From: an uncultured Granulosicoccaceae bacterium
Lineage (GTDB): Bacteria; Pseudomonadota; Gammaproteobacteria; Granulosicoccales; Granulosicoccaceae
Direction of reading: 5' to 3'
Length of the DNA: 40,165 bases
Assembly: GCA_938035945.1 (NCBI GenBank)
Contig: CALHOU010000084.1
Coordinates: 1-40,165, forward strand
This document shows positions 19,412 through 27,379 of the stretch, one piece after another; position 1 is the stretch's first letter; the number at the start of each line of letters is the position of its first letter. The notes beneath the pieces are model-generated. The model saw nothing but the letters and a program-made list of their open reading frames with translations, searched no databases and was not told where the DNA came from. The translations under genes and the position numbers were made by a program.

Positions 19412-20671
19412 CTATTTTAATGTGACGCTAACCGGCAATTGCTTTATCCCACTGATAAAGTTTGATCGTAAAAAGCGATGTTCACCTGCTAGTTCTATTG
19501 AATTAATTCGAGCACTGAGCTCTTGAAACAAAACTCTGACTTCCAATCGCGCCAAATGCATACCCAAACACAAATGCGGACCACCTTGGCCGAATGATAA
19601 ATGCCGATTGGGCTTTCTGTGCAAATTTAACTGTGCGGGATTTTCAAACGCATTCTCATCTCTATTACCGGAGAAAAACCAGTACAAAACCTTATCCCCT
19701 TCACGTACTTTCTTACCGTGCATTTCAAAATCTTTCATTGCCGTTCTGCGAAAGTAGTTGGTGGGACAAGCCCAGCGTATAATTTCGTCTGGCGCGGTAT
19801 TCCAAACATTCGCGTCTTGTTGCATTTGCTGCAGCAATTGCGATTGCCTGCACATAGCCATAATACCTGCAGCAATTGAATAACGCGTCGTATCGTTACC
19901 CGCAGCCACCAGCAAACAAAAGAAGTTTCGAAACTCTTGTTCAGGCATACTCTCGCCATTTTCGTCCGGTTGTAAAATTAAATGCAACACACCATCGGTA
20001 TCCCCGGCTTTTGCCTTCTCATGCATCAGCTCTCTTGCATAATCATAAAGTTCGGCACCGGCCGGTGAATTAAACGGCATCATCCGATATTCATCGGTTT
20101 TCATTTTATCTAGCACATGGTCAGTAAAATCGGGATCGGTATTGGCGATCAATGCATCGCCTTTTTCAACCAGCCAGGGCAAGTCTTTTTCAGGTGCACC
20201 TAATATTTGCCCAAGCATTCGCATTGGCAATTCACGCGCAATGAGTTTTGTTGCGTCAAAGGTTTGTAAGGGCAAAGCTTGATCAAGAATATCGCTGCAG
20301 AGCTGTTTAATTTGATTTTCAAAATTTGCGATGACCGGTGCTGAAAACGCCTTGGCCACCTTCATGCGTACTTGACGATGATCATGCCCATCGGTTTCTT
20401 GAAATGTGCGCCGAGCGACATATTCTTCGTAACTTTGATCTTCCATGCGAATACCGCGGGCGGAAGACAATAAATCGGTCTGGCTGTTGAGTTTGAATAT
20501 GTCACTATGACGAGTAATCGACCAGTAGCCCTCGCCACCGTTCCAATCACTCCAGGCCAATGGGTCTTGCGCGCGCATACGAGCAAAGGTATTTAAAGGC
20601 GGACCAGTTAAAAACGCATCGTGACTGCCTAAATCAGCAAAGCCATCATCAGCAGACTCCCAGATCGTCAT
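19412..20671 (-). CDS. Cytochrome P450 (soluble bacterial class)
   Basis: A 419-residue soluble P450. The I-helix oxygen-activation motif is VAAGNDTTRYS, the K-helix ExxR is DEIIRWA, and the haem-binding loop is FGQGGPHLCLGMHLAR with the cysteine thiolate. Bacterial P450s of this size usually need a ferredoxin and reductase; neither is in the window. It heads a two-gene operon with the second glutamine-synthetase-like ligase and is divergent from the amidotransferase gene across only 68 bp. A weak promoter (TTTACT, 16 bp, TAAGAT) can be seen on its strand in that gap. It may oxidise or N-demethylate a small amine before gamma-glutamylation; the substrate is unknown. Confidence 0.93.
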   Translation of the reverse strand: MTIWESADDGFADLGSHDAFLTGPPLNTFARMRAQDPLAWSDWNGGEGYWSITRHSDIFKLNSQTDLLSSARGIRMEDQSYEEYVARRTFQETDGHDHRQVRMKVAKAFSAPVIANFENQIKQLCSDILDQALPLQTFDATKLIARELPMRMLGQILGAPEKDLPWLVEKGDALIANTDPDFTDHVLDKMKTDEYRMMPFNSPAGAELYDYARELMHEKAKAGDTDGVLHLILQPDENGESMPEQEFRNFFCLLVAAGNDTTRYSIAAGIMAMCRQSQLLQQMQQDANVWNTAPDEIIRWACPTNYFRRTAMKDFEMHGKKVREGDKVLYWFFSGNRDENAFENPAQLNLHRKPNRHLSFGQGGPHLCLGMHLARLEVRVLFQELSARINSIELAGEHRFLRSNFISGIKQLPVSVTLK

Positions 20672-20739
20672 TGCAAGAATTACCCAGTTGCAGCATCATT
20701 GGCTGTATCTTAACCACCATGTGGCATAAGTAAAGCCCT

Positions 20740-21447
20740 ATGCATATCGGCATTCTAGTCACTAATACTGATGAATCTTCATTCGCGCAGCAGCACCCCA
20801 AAGACGGTGACAAATTTCGCGCTTTGTTGTCGCCTTTGCGACCAAATTGGGAATTTTCCGTGTTTAGCGTTAAAGACGGTATTTTCCCAGAAGACATCAG
20901 CGCTATTGATGGATTGATCGTGACGGGAAGTCCTGCGTCAGTGAATGACTCTGCACCCTGGATTGAACGGCTGATGGATTTAATCATTGATGCGCACGCG
21001 AAAACAGTTCCGATGTACGGAGCTTGTTTTGGGCATCAAGCTATCGCGAAAGCCTTGGGCGGGGTTGTTGATAAGAACCCCGATGACTGGGTATTCGGTA
21101 CGGTCGATACGCAATTATCGTTACCTTGGGATAAGAACACTTTTTCCGTATCGCTCTACGCTGCTCATACTGAGCAGGTGTCGACCCTGCCTCCCACTGC
21201 CAAACCTACGGGGGATACGCCTGGGTGTCCGTTTGCATCGTTTGCGATAGGTAATCACATATGGACTACGCAATACCATCCTGAAATGACGCACGAATTT
21301 ATGCGTGAGCTAGTTGAAGAATACGCATCGGAGTTGTCAACAAGCGTACTTGATCAGGCAAGAGAATCATTAAACACAAAGGCTGATCGCGAGGTTCTAG
21401 CCTTGGCTATTGTTAGGTTTTTTGAACATTCGAAAGCCCAAGCCTAG
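20740..21447 (+). CDS. Class I glutamine-amidotransferase-like hydrolase
   Basis: A 235-residue stand-alone GATase1 domain. The nucleophile is Cys96 in MYGACFGHQ, and the His/Glu pair of the triad is in QYHPEM near residue 181. The strand DGLIVTGSPASVND is typical of the GMP-synthase-like subgroup (YfeJ-like). Free-standing GATase1 proteins beside gamma-glutamyl ligases often hydrolyse gamma-glutamyl amides, as PuuD/SpuA do for gamma-glutamyl-GABA, though this protein is not a close match to the PuuD subgroup. It is divergent from the P450-ligase operon and 34 bp upstream of a RidA gene, which supports a role in releasing glutamate from the ligated intermediate. Confidence 0.83.
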   Translation: MHIGILVTNTDESSFAQQHPKDGDKFRALLSPLRPNWEFSVFSVKDGIFPEDISAIDGLIVTGSPASVNDSAPWIERLMDLIIDAHAKTVPMYGACFGHQAIAKALGGVVDKNPDDWVFGTVDTQLSLPWDKNTFSVSLYAAHTEQVSTLPPTAKPTGDTPGCPFASFAIGNHIWTTQYHPEMTHEFMRELVEEYASELSTSVLDQARESLNTKADREVLALAIVRFFEHSKAQA

Positions 21448-21481
21448 TTTTCCAAGTTCGCGTAAACTTGCTCTACTCACA

Positions 21482-21850
21482 ATGACTAATCAGGTTTATA
21501 TCACCATGCCTATCGAACGAACCGGTACGAACGAACGTAGCAGTAAAATAGTAACGCACAATGGTGTCGTTTATTTAAGTGGCCAAGTTGGCGATGGCGA
21601 ATCTCTGGCTGAGCAAACGCATGATTGTTTAGGCCGGGTGGACGCACTACTCAAACAAGCGGGCTCATCTCGGGAGAAAATGCTTCAGGCCACAGTATGG
21701 TTATCTGATATAAGCGATTTCGCAGAATTTAACGTCATTTGGAACGAATGGGTACCCACAGGGCATGCGCCTTCACGCGCCTGTGGCGAAGTCAAGCTTG
21801 CGCGAGAAATCTTGAAAGTTGAAGTTATAGTATCTGCCGCTCTTGACTGA
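21482..21850 (+). CDS. RidA-family enamine/imine deaminase
   Basis: About 122 residues of the RidA/YjgF/YER057c fold. Typical elements are VYLSGQVGDGESLAEQTHDCLGRVDALLKQAG and the C-terminal APSRACGEVKLAREILKVEVIV, which contains the conserved Arg. RidA proteins hydrolyse reactive enamines or imines made by PLP enzymes or flavin oxidases; variants of this type often sit in catabolic clusters. I start at the ATG at 21482; an ATG at 21506 with AGG about 11 bases upstream is equally plausible. It probably shares an mRNA with the amidotransferase gene and could detoxify an imine made in the amine pathway. Confidence 0.85.
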   Translation: MTNQVYITMPIERTGTNERSSKIVTHNGVVYLSGQVGDGESLAEQTHDCLGRVDALLKQAGSSREKMLQATVWLSDISDFAEFNVIWNEWVPTGHAPSRACGEVKLAREILKVEVIVSAALD

Positions 21851-22015
21851 TACCATGCAGAACATTGCAATGAGCCGCTTATTGACACCCAACCGCTTTG
21901 AGCGTTCTCATGAAATCAATGCGCACATAAAGATCTATACTTACCGACCTCTTGTCAATTCTTGTTGATGTGAACTGTGTCGTCGTTGCACCACGACAGC
22001 GAAGCATTGGTGAGG

Positions 22016-22225
22016 TCACTGCTTTACCGGATTAGACCGCGAACTCAGCGGCTTATCTTTGCCAGATTCTCCGAGCTTTAGATAGATTTCTTCACGATGC
22101 ACGCTGATGTCAGAAGGTGCATCTATCCCTAAGCGCACCTGCTTCCCAGCAATGCCCAAAACAGTGATTTTTATGTCGTCCGCGATGATTATGGATTCGT
22201 CGATTCGTCGGCTCAGTATCAGCAT
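22016..22225 (-). CDS. csrA: Carbon storage regulator CsrA
   Basis: A 69-residue CsrA/RsmA homologue starting [14 protein letters not shown], with the RNA-binding residues near the N-terminus (LxLxRR) and in the conserved [18 protein letters not shown]. The start is fixed by GGAG a few bases before the ATG at 22225, and the frame upstream of it does not look like protein. CsrA binds GGA motifs in mRNA leaders to control carbon metabolism, biofilm and motility. The C-terminal tail is a little longer than the E. coli protein. It stands alone and is not beside a serine tRNA or alaS-recA as in many gammaproteobacteria, so it may be an additional copy. Confidence 0.92.
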   Translation of the reverse strand: MLILSRRIDESIIIADDIKITVLGIAGKQVRLGIDAPSDISVHREEIYLKLGESGKDKPLSSRSNPVKQ

Positions 22226-22256
22226 GCTCACTCCGCACCAATGTGTCATTACCGCC

Positions 22257-22285
22257 TCTATATAAGGCGATCGCAGTCGGCTCAA
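22257..22285 (-). promoter_or_regulatory. csrA promoter
   Basis: On the reverse strand TTGAGC (22280-22285) and TATAGA (22257-22262) are separated by 17 bases. The predicted start of transcription, around 22250, leaves a leader of about 25 bases containing the GGAG ribosome site, a sequence CsrA itself could bind. Confidence 0.5.
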
Positions 22286-22368
22286 TAACAAGCCAAGATC
22301 TTATATAATTCATATATTTTTAACAATAACAGATATAATCAACACAGTATTAACTTACACTTAATAAT

Positions 22369-23316
22369 ATGAATATTTTAAAAGACATGGAACTATTTGT
22401 ACGTGTAGTGCACTGCGATGGATTAGCTGCTGCCGGTAGAGAACTTGGCATGACCCCTTCGAGCGTGACTATTCGCATTAAAAACCTGGAAGAGCACTAT
22501 CAGGTCAAACTACTTACTAGAACAACGCGAAGCATTAGCTTGACCGATAGCGGGCGCGAATTTTATCAAGATAGCTTAAGAATGCTAGATGAAGTTAATC
22601 AAGTTGAGAGCAAACTAATAACCTCACAAAATGTAATCAGTGGACCTTTACGCATAACCGCCACCTCAGATTTTGGTCGGCAGCACATCGCACCACTGAT
22701 CGAAAAATTTGTTATTAAACACCCTGATGTCCAGCCTTTCTTAAATATTAATGATTCAATAACCGACTTAGCCGAAAACAATATCGACATAGCTGTTCGC
22801 TATGGTGCACCCACTCATACACAGCTGATCACGCACAAATTAGGCGATGGTTATAGAGTGCTTTGCGCATCGCCAGAATACCTCGCCAAAGCAGGTGTAC
22901 CAAAAACACCAGATGAGCTTGCCGATCATGCTTGCTTGACCATGGTGCATGTTCGAACACCCAGATCAACTTGGTACTTCGATACAGCAAAGGGTGAGCG
23001 ATCCATTTCTATAGAGCCTGCTCGCTCTTGTGATGATGGGGCAATGGTTCGACAATGGGCATTAGAGGGCGCCGGTATTGCGCTCAAATCAGTCTGGGAT
23101 GTTGCCAACGATTTAAAAAGTAAAAAACTGGTTACCGTACTTGATGATTTCAATCCTGATTACCAGAGCAAGAAGTTGGGTATTGGTTCCGACCTGTACC
23201 TTGCTTACGCCGATAGAAAATACTTACCAAATCGAACGATCGAATTTATCAAGGAGCTCAAAAACTATTTTAGTGAATTTACACTACCAACTATGAGTGT
23301 CCGCGAACATCGTTGA
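22369..23316 (+). CDS. LysR-type transcriptional regulator
   Basis: A 315-residue LysR-family regulator. The N-terminal winged helix-turn-helix covers residues 1-60 (LAAAGRELGMTPSSVTIRIKNLEEHYQVKLLTRTTRSISLT), and a two-lobe inducer-binding domain follows (~90-300; GPLRITATSDFGRQHIAPLI). A TATAAT at about 22333 could be its -10 box. It is convergent with the fumarase/SDH operon, with 2 bp between the ends, and divergent from csrA across an AT-rich 143-bp gap. Its target cannot be read from the sequence; the SDH/fumarase operon and the amine island are candidates. Confidence 0.92.
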   Translation: MNILKDMELFVRVVHCDGLAAAGRELGMTPSSVTIRIKNLEEHYQVKLLTRTTRSISLTDSGREFYQDSLRMLDEVNQVESKLITSQNVISGPLRITATSDFGRQHIAPLIEKFVIKHPDVQPFLNINDSITDLAENNIDIAVRYGAPTHTQLITHKLGDGYRVLCASPEYLAKAGVPKTPDELADHACLTMVHVRTPRSTWYFDTAKGERSISIEPARSCDDGAMVRQWALEGAGIALKSVWDVANDLKSKKLVTVLDDFNPDYQSKKLGIGSDLYLAYADRKYLPNRTIEFIKELKNYFSEFTLPTMSVREHR

Positions 23317-23318
23317 AA

Positions 23319-23984
23319 CTAAATCAACTCATCTGAACGATCGTCACTTTCACCATAGCGTTTGAGAATCGCAGGCTTCGTACCTTCATACGCTTTTTCA
23401 ATGTTCTTGGCAATTTTCGCATTCTCACGTTCGAACAAGCAATCACCGTTCAGATCAGATGCAACTATAAAGGGGCCCATTTTATTACACTTAATCACCC
23501 ACATCGCTTGCGCCAGGCCAAGCTCTTCGTTCCAGTGTACAGCTTCAACTTTCTCAATCCCACGACCCAACAAAGCGCCGGTTCCATAACCCACAGTAGA
23601 TAAGTACACCGCGCCATGGGGCACAAAGAATTCTTTGTAGTCTTTGGATGTCATTCCGCCTTTGCCAACGATTAACTTGGCACCTGTTTTATCCATCCAC
23701 TCGGGCAACCATTTAGAAAAACGAAACGAGGCCGTCGCCGTCACAGCGCCCATATCAAACGAGCCATCATCATTGATTCGTGCTGCTGGTGAACAATGAA
23801 AGTTTGCCGCTGATTGGGTGGGTAACTCCATGGGGATATTGGCTTGGTCTTCCAGCGCACGCATATACACGCCTTCGCGCGCCGTATACATCAAGCCATC
23901 GAGGTACACAATATCGCCCAGTCGTAAGTCAGCTATAGCCTCATCACTGGGTGTCGTTGATAGCCTTATTTCACGAAGACTCAT
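23319..23984 (-). CDS. Fe-S hydro-lyase beta subunit (class I fumarase C-terminal part, TtdB-like)
   Basis: 221 residues, homologous to the C-terminal domain of class I fumarase and to the beta subunit of two-part tartrate dehydratases. Visible motifs are LRLGDIVYLDGLMYTARE and the substrate-site TSKDYKEFFVPHGAVYLSTVGYGTGALLG. The start at 23984 has a strong GGAGG six bases upstream, inside the end of the alpha-subunit gene, which it overlaps by 14 bp. An earlier start at 24125 would read antisense-like sequence. Together with the alpha subunit it should hydrate fumarate to malate or act on a close analogue such as mesaconate or tartrate; position after an SDH-like operon favours fumarate. 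Confidence 0.87.
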   Translation of the reverse strand: MSLREIRLSTTPSDEAIADLRLGDIVYLDGLMYTAREGVYMRALEDQANIPMELPTQSAANFHCSPAARINDDGSFDMGAVTATASFRFSKWLPEWMDKTGAKLIVGKGGMTSKDYKEFFVPHGAVYLSTVGYGTGALLGRGIEKVEAVHWNEELGLAQAMWVIKCNKMGPFIVASDLNGDCLFERENAKIAKNIEKAYEGTKPAILKRYGESDDRSDELI

Positions 23985-24936
23985 GCGCTGCCTCCAACAA
24001 AGGTTCCCACTCAACGGTTTCGCGGCGTTGATAAGGGGTAAACCAATCCGGGTCTGTACGATGTTCCACACGACCATCAGGGAAAATTCTTGCCACGGCA
24101 CGTCGTGAAGACAAACAAAATGCATGCACAGACATTGGCATACCGCCTGTGTGGCAGTAACCGACTTCGATATTGCAATCGACTACCATGTTCTTACCAA
24201 CAAAACCCATCGCGCCCATACCTATTGAGTTTCCGAGCTCTTTAAATTCGTCCTCCATCTCGGCAATACGTTCATCTGAATTCCGACTGCCCACGGTGCG
24301 CAACGTGGATGCGCGTTTTCCCAAGTTCATGCAGATATCTTTTGAGCCACCAAGCCCTATACCGATAATGGCCGGTTGACAGGCTAACCCACGCTTGCCA
24401 AATGCCATAAGACTATCGAGGTAAAAACGCTTTATACCTTGCATACCGTCAGATGGAAATAACATACGGTAGTCGGTACCAAACAATCCACCTTTGTGCA
24501 CGGTGATCAAATCTATCCATTCCCCATCCGGTTCATAACCGTATTCGATTTCGGGCGCACCAATACCAACGTTGTTGTTGTGATCGGTACGCCATAAGGG
24601 ATGAACGCGATTGGGTCTTAGCGGTACGCTGTTGGTTGCATTTGCGGTAGCTTTACGTAAGGCGGTTTCCAATGCGACCATGCCACCTTGAACTTGGGCT
24701 TCGTTGCCAAGCTTAACAAACCAACGCGGCACGCCGGTATCACCGCACATGGCGCAGCGATCTTCTTTGGCCACTTCATAGTTTTCAAGCATCACATTGA
24801 GTACAAAAGATGGCAATTCATTGGTTTCATCTTTGGCGGCTTTCTTTAAACCGCCTAAATAATCTTCAGGAATTTCAATGGCCGCTTTTTGCATCAACTC
24901 ATTTGCGGTACTTTCGATTAGATCGATATTTATCAT
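23971..24936 (-). CDS. Fe-S hydro-lyase alpha subunit (class I fumarase N-terminal part, TtdA-like)
   Basis: A 321-residue alpha subunit that carries the [4Fe-4S] cluster. Candidate ligands are a cysteine of the RCAMCGDTG motif, Cys in SKDICMNLGKRA and Cys in VGYCHTGGMP. The stretch AIIGIGLGGSKD is typical of the family. The gene starts ATGA over the stop of the SDH flavoprotein gene (4-bp overlap), so translation is coupled. Oxygen-sensitive class I fumarases are usually one chain in proteobacteria (FumA/FumB); a split form is more usual in archaea and anaerobes. Substrate alternatives are as for the beta subunit. Confidence 0.88.
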   Translation of the reverse strand: MINIDLIESTANELMQKAAIEIPEDYLGGLKKAAKDETNELPSFVLNVMLENYEVAKEDRCAMCGDTGVPRWFVKLGNEAQVQGGMVALETALRKATANATNSVPLRPNRVHPLWRTDHNNNVGIGAPEIEYGYEPDGEWIDLITVHKGGLFGTDYRMLFPSDGMQGIKRFYLDSLMAFGKRGLACQPAIIGIGLGGSKDICMNLGKRASTLRTVGSRNSDERIAEMEDEFKELGNSIGMGAMGFVGKNMVVDCNIEVGYCHTGGMPMSVHAFCLSSRRAVARIFPDGRVEHRTDPDWFTPYQRRETVEWEPLLEAAHESS

Positions 24937-26693
24937 GGTGTGGCAACCAAGGTTTCGGGCTCTGAGTCTGGCAATATCGTGTTGCCCGGACTAACAATGG
25001 AAAACTGTACAGGCTCTCGCGATACGTCGACTTTATCCCCATTCAACTTAGCGACGGTAAAATCACTGTCTTGCATGAGCCCTGAGTCTGGAAAATCTTC
25101 ACGATAATGTGCCCCACGCGAATTCTTGCGTGCAATTCCCGCTTTGGTGATGACCTCTGAAATATCACACAGAGAGCGTAAATTTAACCAATCATGCCAA
25201 GTAAGATTAAACGCAAGATTATCAGCGGCAACACCAACATCCATTAATGCATCTGATACTTGTGCTATACCGTCTAAGCCACGTTGCATCCCAATCGCAT
25301 TGCGCATAACGCCAACCTCATCCCACATTACGTTTTGTAGTTGTTGGCGTAAAGGCAGCACAAGATCAGGCTTTACGTTTAGTGGATGCATCGCTCTATC
25401 CAGTTCAGCCAGTAAAACATCTTCATCGGGCTCGCGCAGTGTTGGCATGTGCTGAATATCCATGCCCATGGTGTCACCGGCGATGCCGCCGTACACAGTA
25501 GAGTTTGCCACACCGTTACCACCAAGTCGGTTTGAACCGTGTGCACCACCAGCGTCTTCACCAGCTACATACAAGCCTTCCATAGCCGTACGCGTATCAA
25601 TGTCGACAACCACCCCGCCCATAAAGTAGTGTGCTGTTGGCACAACCTCGACCTTACCCGCAGCCAGATCAAATCCACTGTCAGCACATCGCTTAACCAT
25701 GCCTTTAAATTTTTGTGCAACCCAATCAGGACCAAGATGTGACATAGAGATAAAAACGCCTTCTTGATCCGGATTATTATTCTTTCGCATCTCGGCATAG
25801 ATACCTCGACTAACCACGTCTCGCGTTGCACGCTCACCACGTTTATCGTAGTCGAACATGAAGCGCTGATCGGCATGGTTGATAAGCTCACCTCCAGCCC
25901 CACGCAAGCCTTCTTCCAATACCGTGCCAGTCATACGTGTATGATCACCCGCTAGCAAACCGGTGGGATGAAACTGCACCATTTCCATATCGCGCAAAGG
26001 TAGTCCCGCTCGCAGCGCCATCGCCAAGCCATCCATAGTTTTATCACCGCTTGGCGTGTGATACTTGTACATTGACGGCCCACCGCCAGTTGCCATTAGC
26101 ACAGTTTTGGCGCGCACTAATCGAAATACACCGGTGCGCATGTCGATCATTAAAACACCGGCTATAGATTTGGTGTCTTTCGTTGGAATAAGTCCAACCG
26201 CGCGATGTTCTTGTAATTTCTCCACACCACTGGCGAGTACTTTTTCCATTAAACGGTTGATTATTTCAATGCCGGTCAAATCACCTTTATGCACCGTACG
26301 GTCAGCCGTTTGTCCAGCAAAGGCTTTTTGATGCAATGAACCATCAGGATTACGATCAAAGAAGCAGCCAATTTCATTTTCCAATTCACGAATGCGCACC
26401 ACGGCTTGCTCGCACAAACGCCACGCCATATCTTGGTTTGGTAACCATTTCCCACCTTCGATGGTATCCATAAAGTGACGCTCAACAGTATCGCCGCCAC
26501 CGAGAGCCACGTTGTAACCGCCCTGCACCATGCGCGTGCAACCACACTTACCGATTAAGCCTTTTACAGCAAGGGTGATTTTAGTATTCTGCGGTGCGGT
26601 TTGTTTTGCATGCAAGGCTGCGAACAGGCCAGCACCTCCTGATCCTAAAATTAAAATATCGGTGTCGTGGCGTTCTATACTGCTAAGTTTCAT
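24933..26693 (-). CDS. SDH/FRD-like flavoprotein subunit lacking the FAD-linking histidine
   Basis: 586 residues of the SdhA/FrdA/aspartate-oxidase family. The FAD dinucleotide fold starts at ILILGSGGAGLFAALHA. Substrate-site elements are present: FHPTGLL, RATRDVVSRG, VPTAHYFMGGVVVD and GAHGSNRLGGNG. In SdhA and FrdA the next motif is S-H-T-x-x-A-Q-G-G, where His carries covalent 8-alpha-histidyl-FAD. Here it reads GCTRMVQGG with Cys52 in place of His, so the FAD is probably not covalently bound. The gene lies 3 bp after a cytochrome-b subunit and overlaps the fumarase alpha gene. It likely oxidises succinate or a related dicarboxylate, or works as a fumarate reductase; direction is not determined. 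Confidence 0.87.
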   Translation of the reverse strand: MKLSSIERHDTDILILGSGGAGLFAALHAKQTAPQNTKITLAVKGLIGKCGCTRMVQGGYNVALGGGDTVERHFMDTIEGGKWLPNQDMAWRLCEQAVVRIRELENEIGCFFDRNPDGSLHQKAFAGQTADRTVHKGDLTGIEIINRLMEKVLASGVEKLQEHRAVGLIPTKDTKSIAGVLMIDMRTGVFRLVRAKTVLMATGGGPSMYKYHTPSGDKTMDGLAMALRAGLPLRDMEMVQFHPTGLLAGDHTRMTGTVLEEGLRGAGGELINHADQRFMFDYDKRGERATRDVVSRGIYAEMRKNNNPDQEGVFISMSHLGPDWVAQKFKGMVKRCADSGFDLAAGKVEVVPTAHYFMGGVVVDIDTRTAMEGLYVAGEDAGGAHGSNRLGGNGVANSTVYGGIAGDTMGMDIQHMPTLREPDEDVLLAELDRAMHPLNVKPDLVLPLRQQLQNVMWDEVGVMRNAIGMQRGLDGIAQVSDALMDVGVAADNLAFNLTWHDWLNLRSLCDISEVITKAGIARKNSRGAHYREDFPDSGLMQDSDFTVAKLNGDKVDVSREPVQFSIVSPGNTILPDSEPETLVATP

Positions 26694-26696
26694 GAG

Positions 26697-27050
26697 TTAG
26701 AGCGCCTGTAAAAAAAACAAAACCGCGATTAAAAAAGACACGGCAGCTGATGCGGCGGCCAAGGTTTTTTGTGATGATGACCAAGGCAGCCATTCCATTG
26801 CCATAAGCCTTAAGCCACCAAACATGTGCACGGCGAGTAAAAACACTAATACAAACTCCGCGATCTTTACTAAAACTGAATCGGTCAAACTTAAAAAACC
26901 GTTGAGCTTATCTGGGTTTGTCATGGCCATTGCCAGCACCCAAAAATGTAAGGGTAAAAATACGGCTAAGGCCAGTCCAGATACACGATGTAAAATATAG
27001 GCCAGCCATAACGGGTGCGCACGATTGCGCGCCTGGTTAAAACTCTTCAT
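26697..27050 (-). CDS. SDH/FRD membrane anchor, cytochrome b subunit (SdhC-like)
   Basis: About 117 residues starting MKSFNQARNRAHPLWLAYILHRVSG, with three hydrophobic helices. The HRVSGLALAVFLPLHFW segment is the SdhC signature, with His for haem b or quinone binding; a second His is in LAVHMFGGLRL. The ATG at 27050 overlaps the stop of the upstream membrane gene (4 bp). The frame continues upstream but would run inside that gene. With the next subunit it anchors the complex and hands electrons to quinone. Confidence 0.82.
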   Translation of the reverse strand: MKSFNQARNRAHPLWLAYILHRVSGLALAVFLPLHFWVLAMAMTNPDKLNGFLSLTDSVLVKIAEFVLVFLLAVHMFGGLRLMAMEWLPWSSSQKTLAAASAAVSFLIAVLFFLQAL

Positions 27051-27379
27051 GAAAACGTTACCGCCCACACGGCACGCGCGCCTAGCAAAAATAAAAGCAA
27101 GCCGATCACTAGCGTCGCTGTGATTAGCCATAAACCTTTTAAGCCAAGCCATTCATGCAACACAGTGCGAATACCGATAGCTGCATGAATCGATACCGCA
27201 ACAACAAAAGTGCCGTAGAATAAAAACCAGACAACAGAACCTTGGGTACGACTTAAAATTTCTTCAGCGCTTAGCCCGTCTTGTACCGCATAAATCATTA
27301 AGGCCAAGTGCCCTAACACCAAAGGCGCCATTAACAATGCAGTAATGCGTTGTGCCATATAGAGCCGTATGCCTATCAC
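27047..27379 (-). CDS. SDH/FRD membrane anchor, second subunit (SdhD/FrdD-like)
   Basis: A 110-residue membrane protein with three predicted helices (ITALLMAPLVLGHLALMI; VVWFLFYGTFVVAVSIHAA; GLWLITATLVIGLLLFLLGA) and histidines in the first two that could bind haem. It begins with GTG at 27379, overlapping the stop of the iron-sulfur gene by one base; an ATG seven codons later is an alternative. The weak sequence conservation typical of SdhD leaves the name tentative, but position and topology support it. Confidence 0.78.
   Translation of the reverse strand: MIGIRLYMAQRITALLMAPLVLGHLALMIYAVQDGLSAEEILSRTQGSVVWFLFYGTFVVAVSIHAAIGIRTVLHEWLGLKGLWLITATLVIGLLLFLLGARAVWAVTFS

Noticed and set aside
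20740-21447. N-methylglutamate synthase subunit
   Set aside because: Its fold is class I GATase (Cys-His-Glu triad), whereas MgsA is class II; the other mgs/mgd genes are absent.
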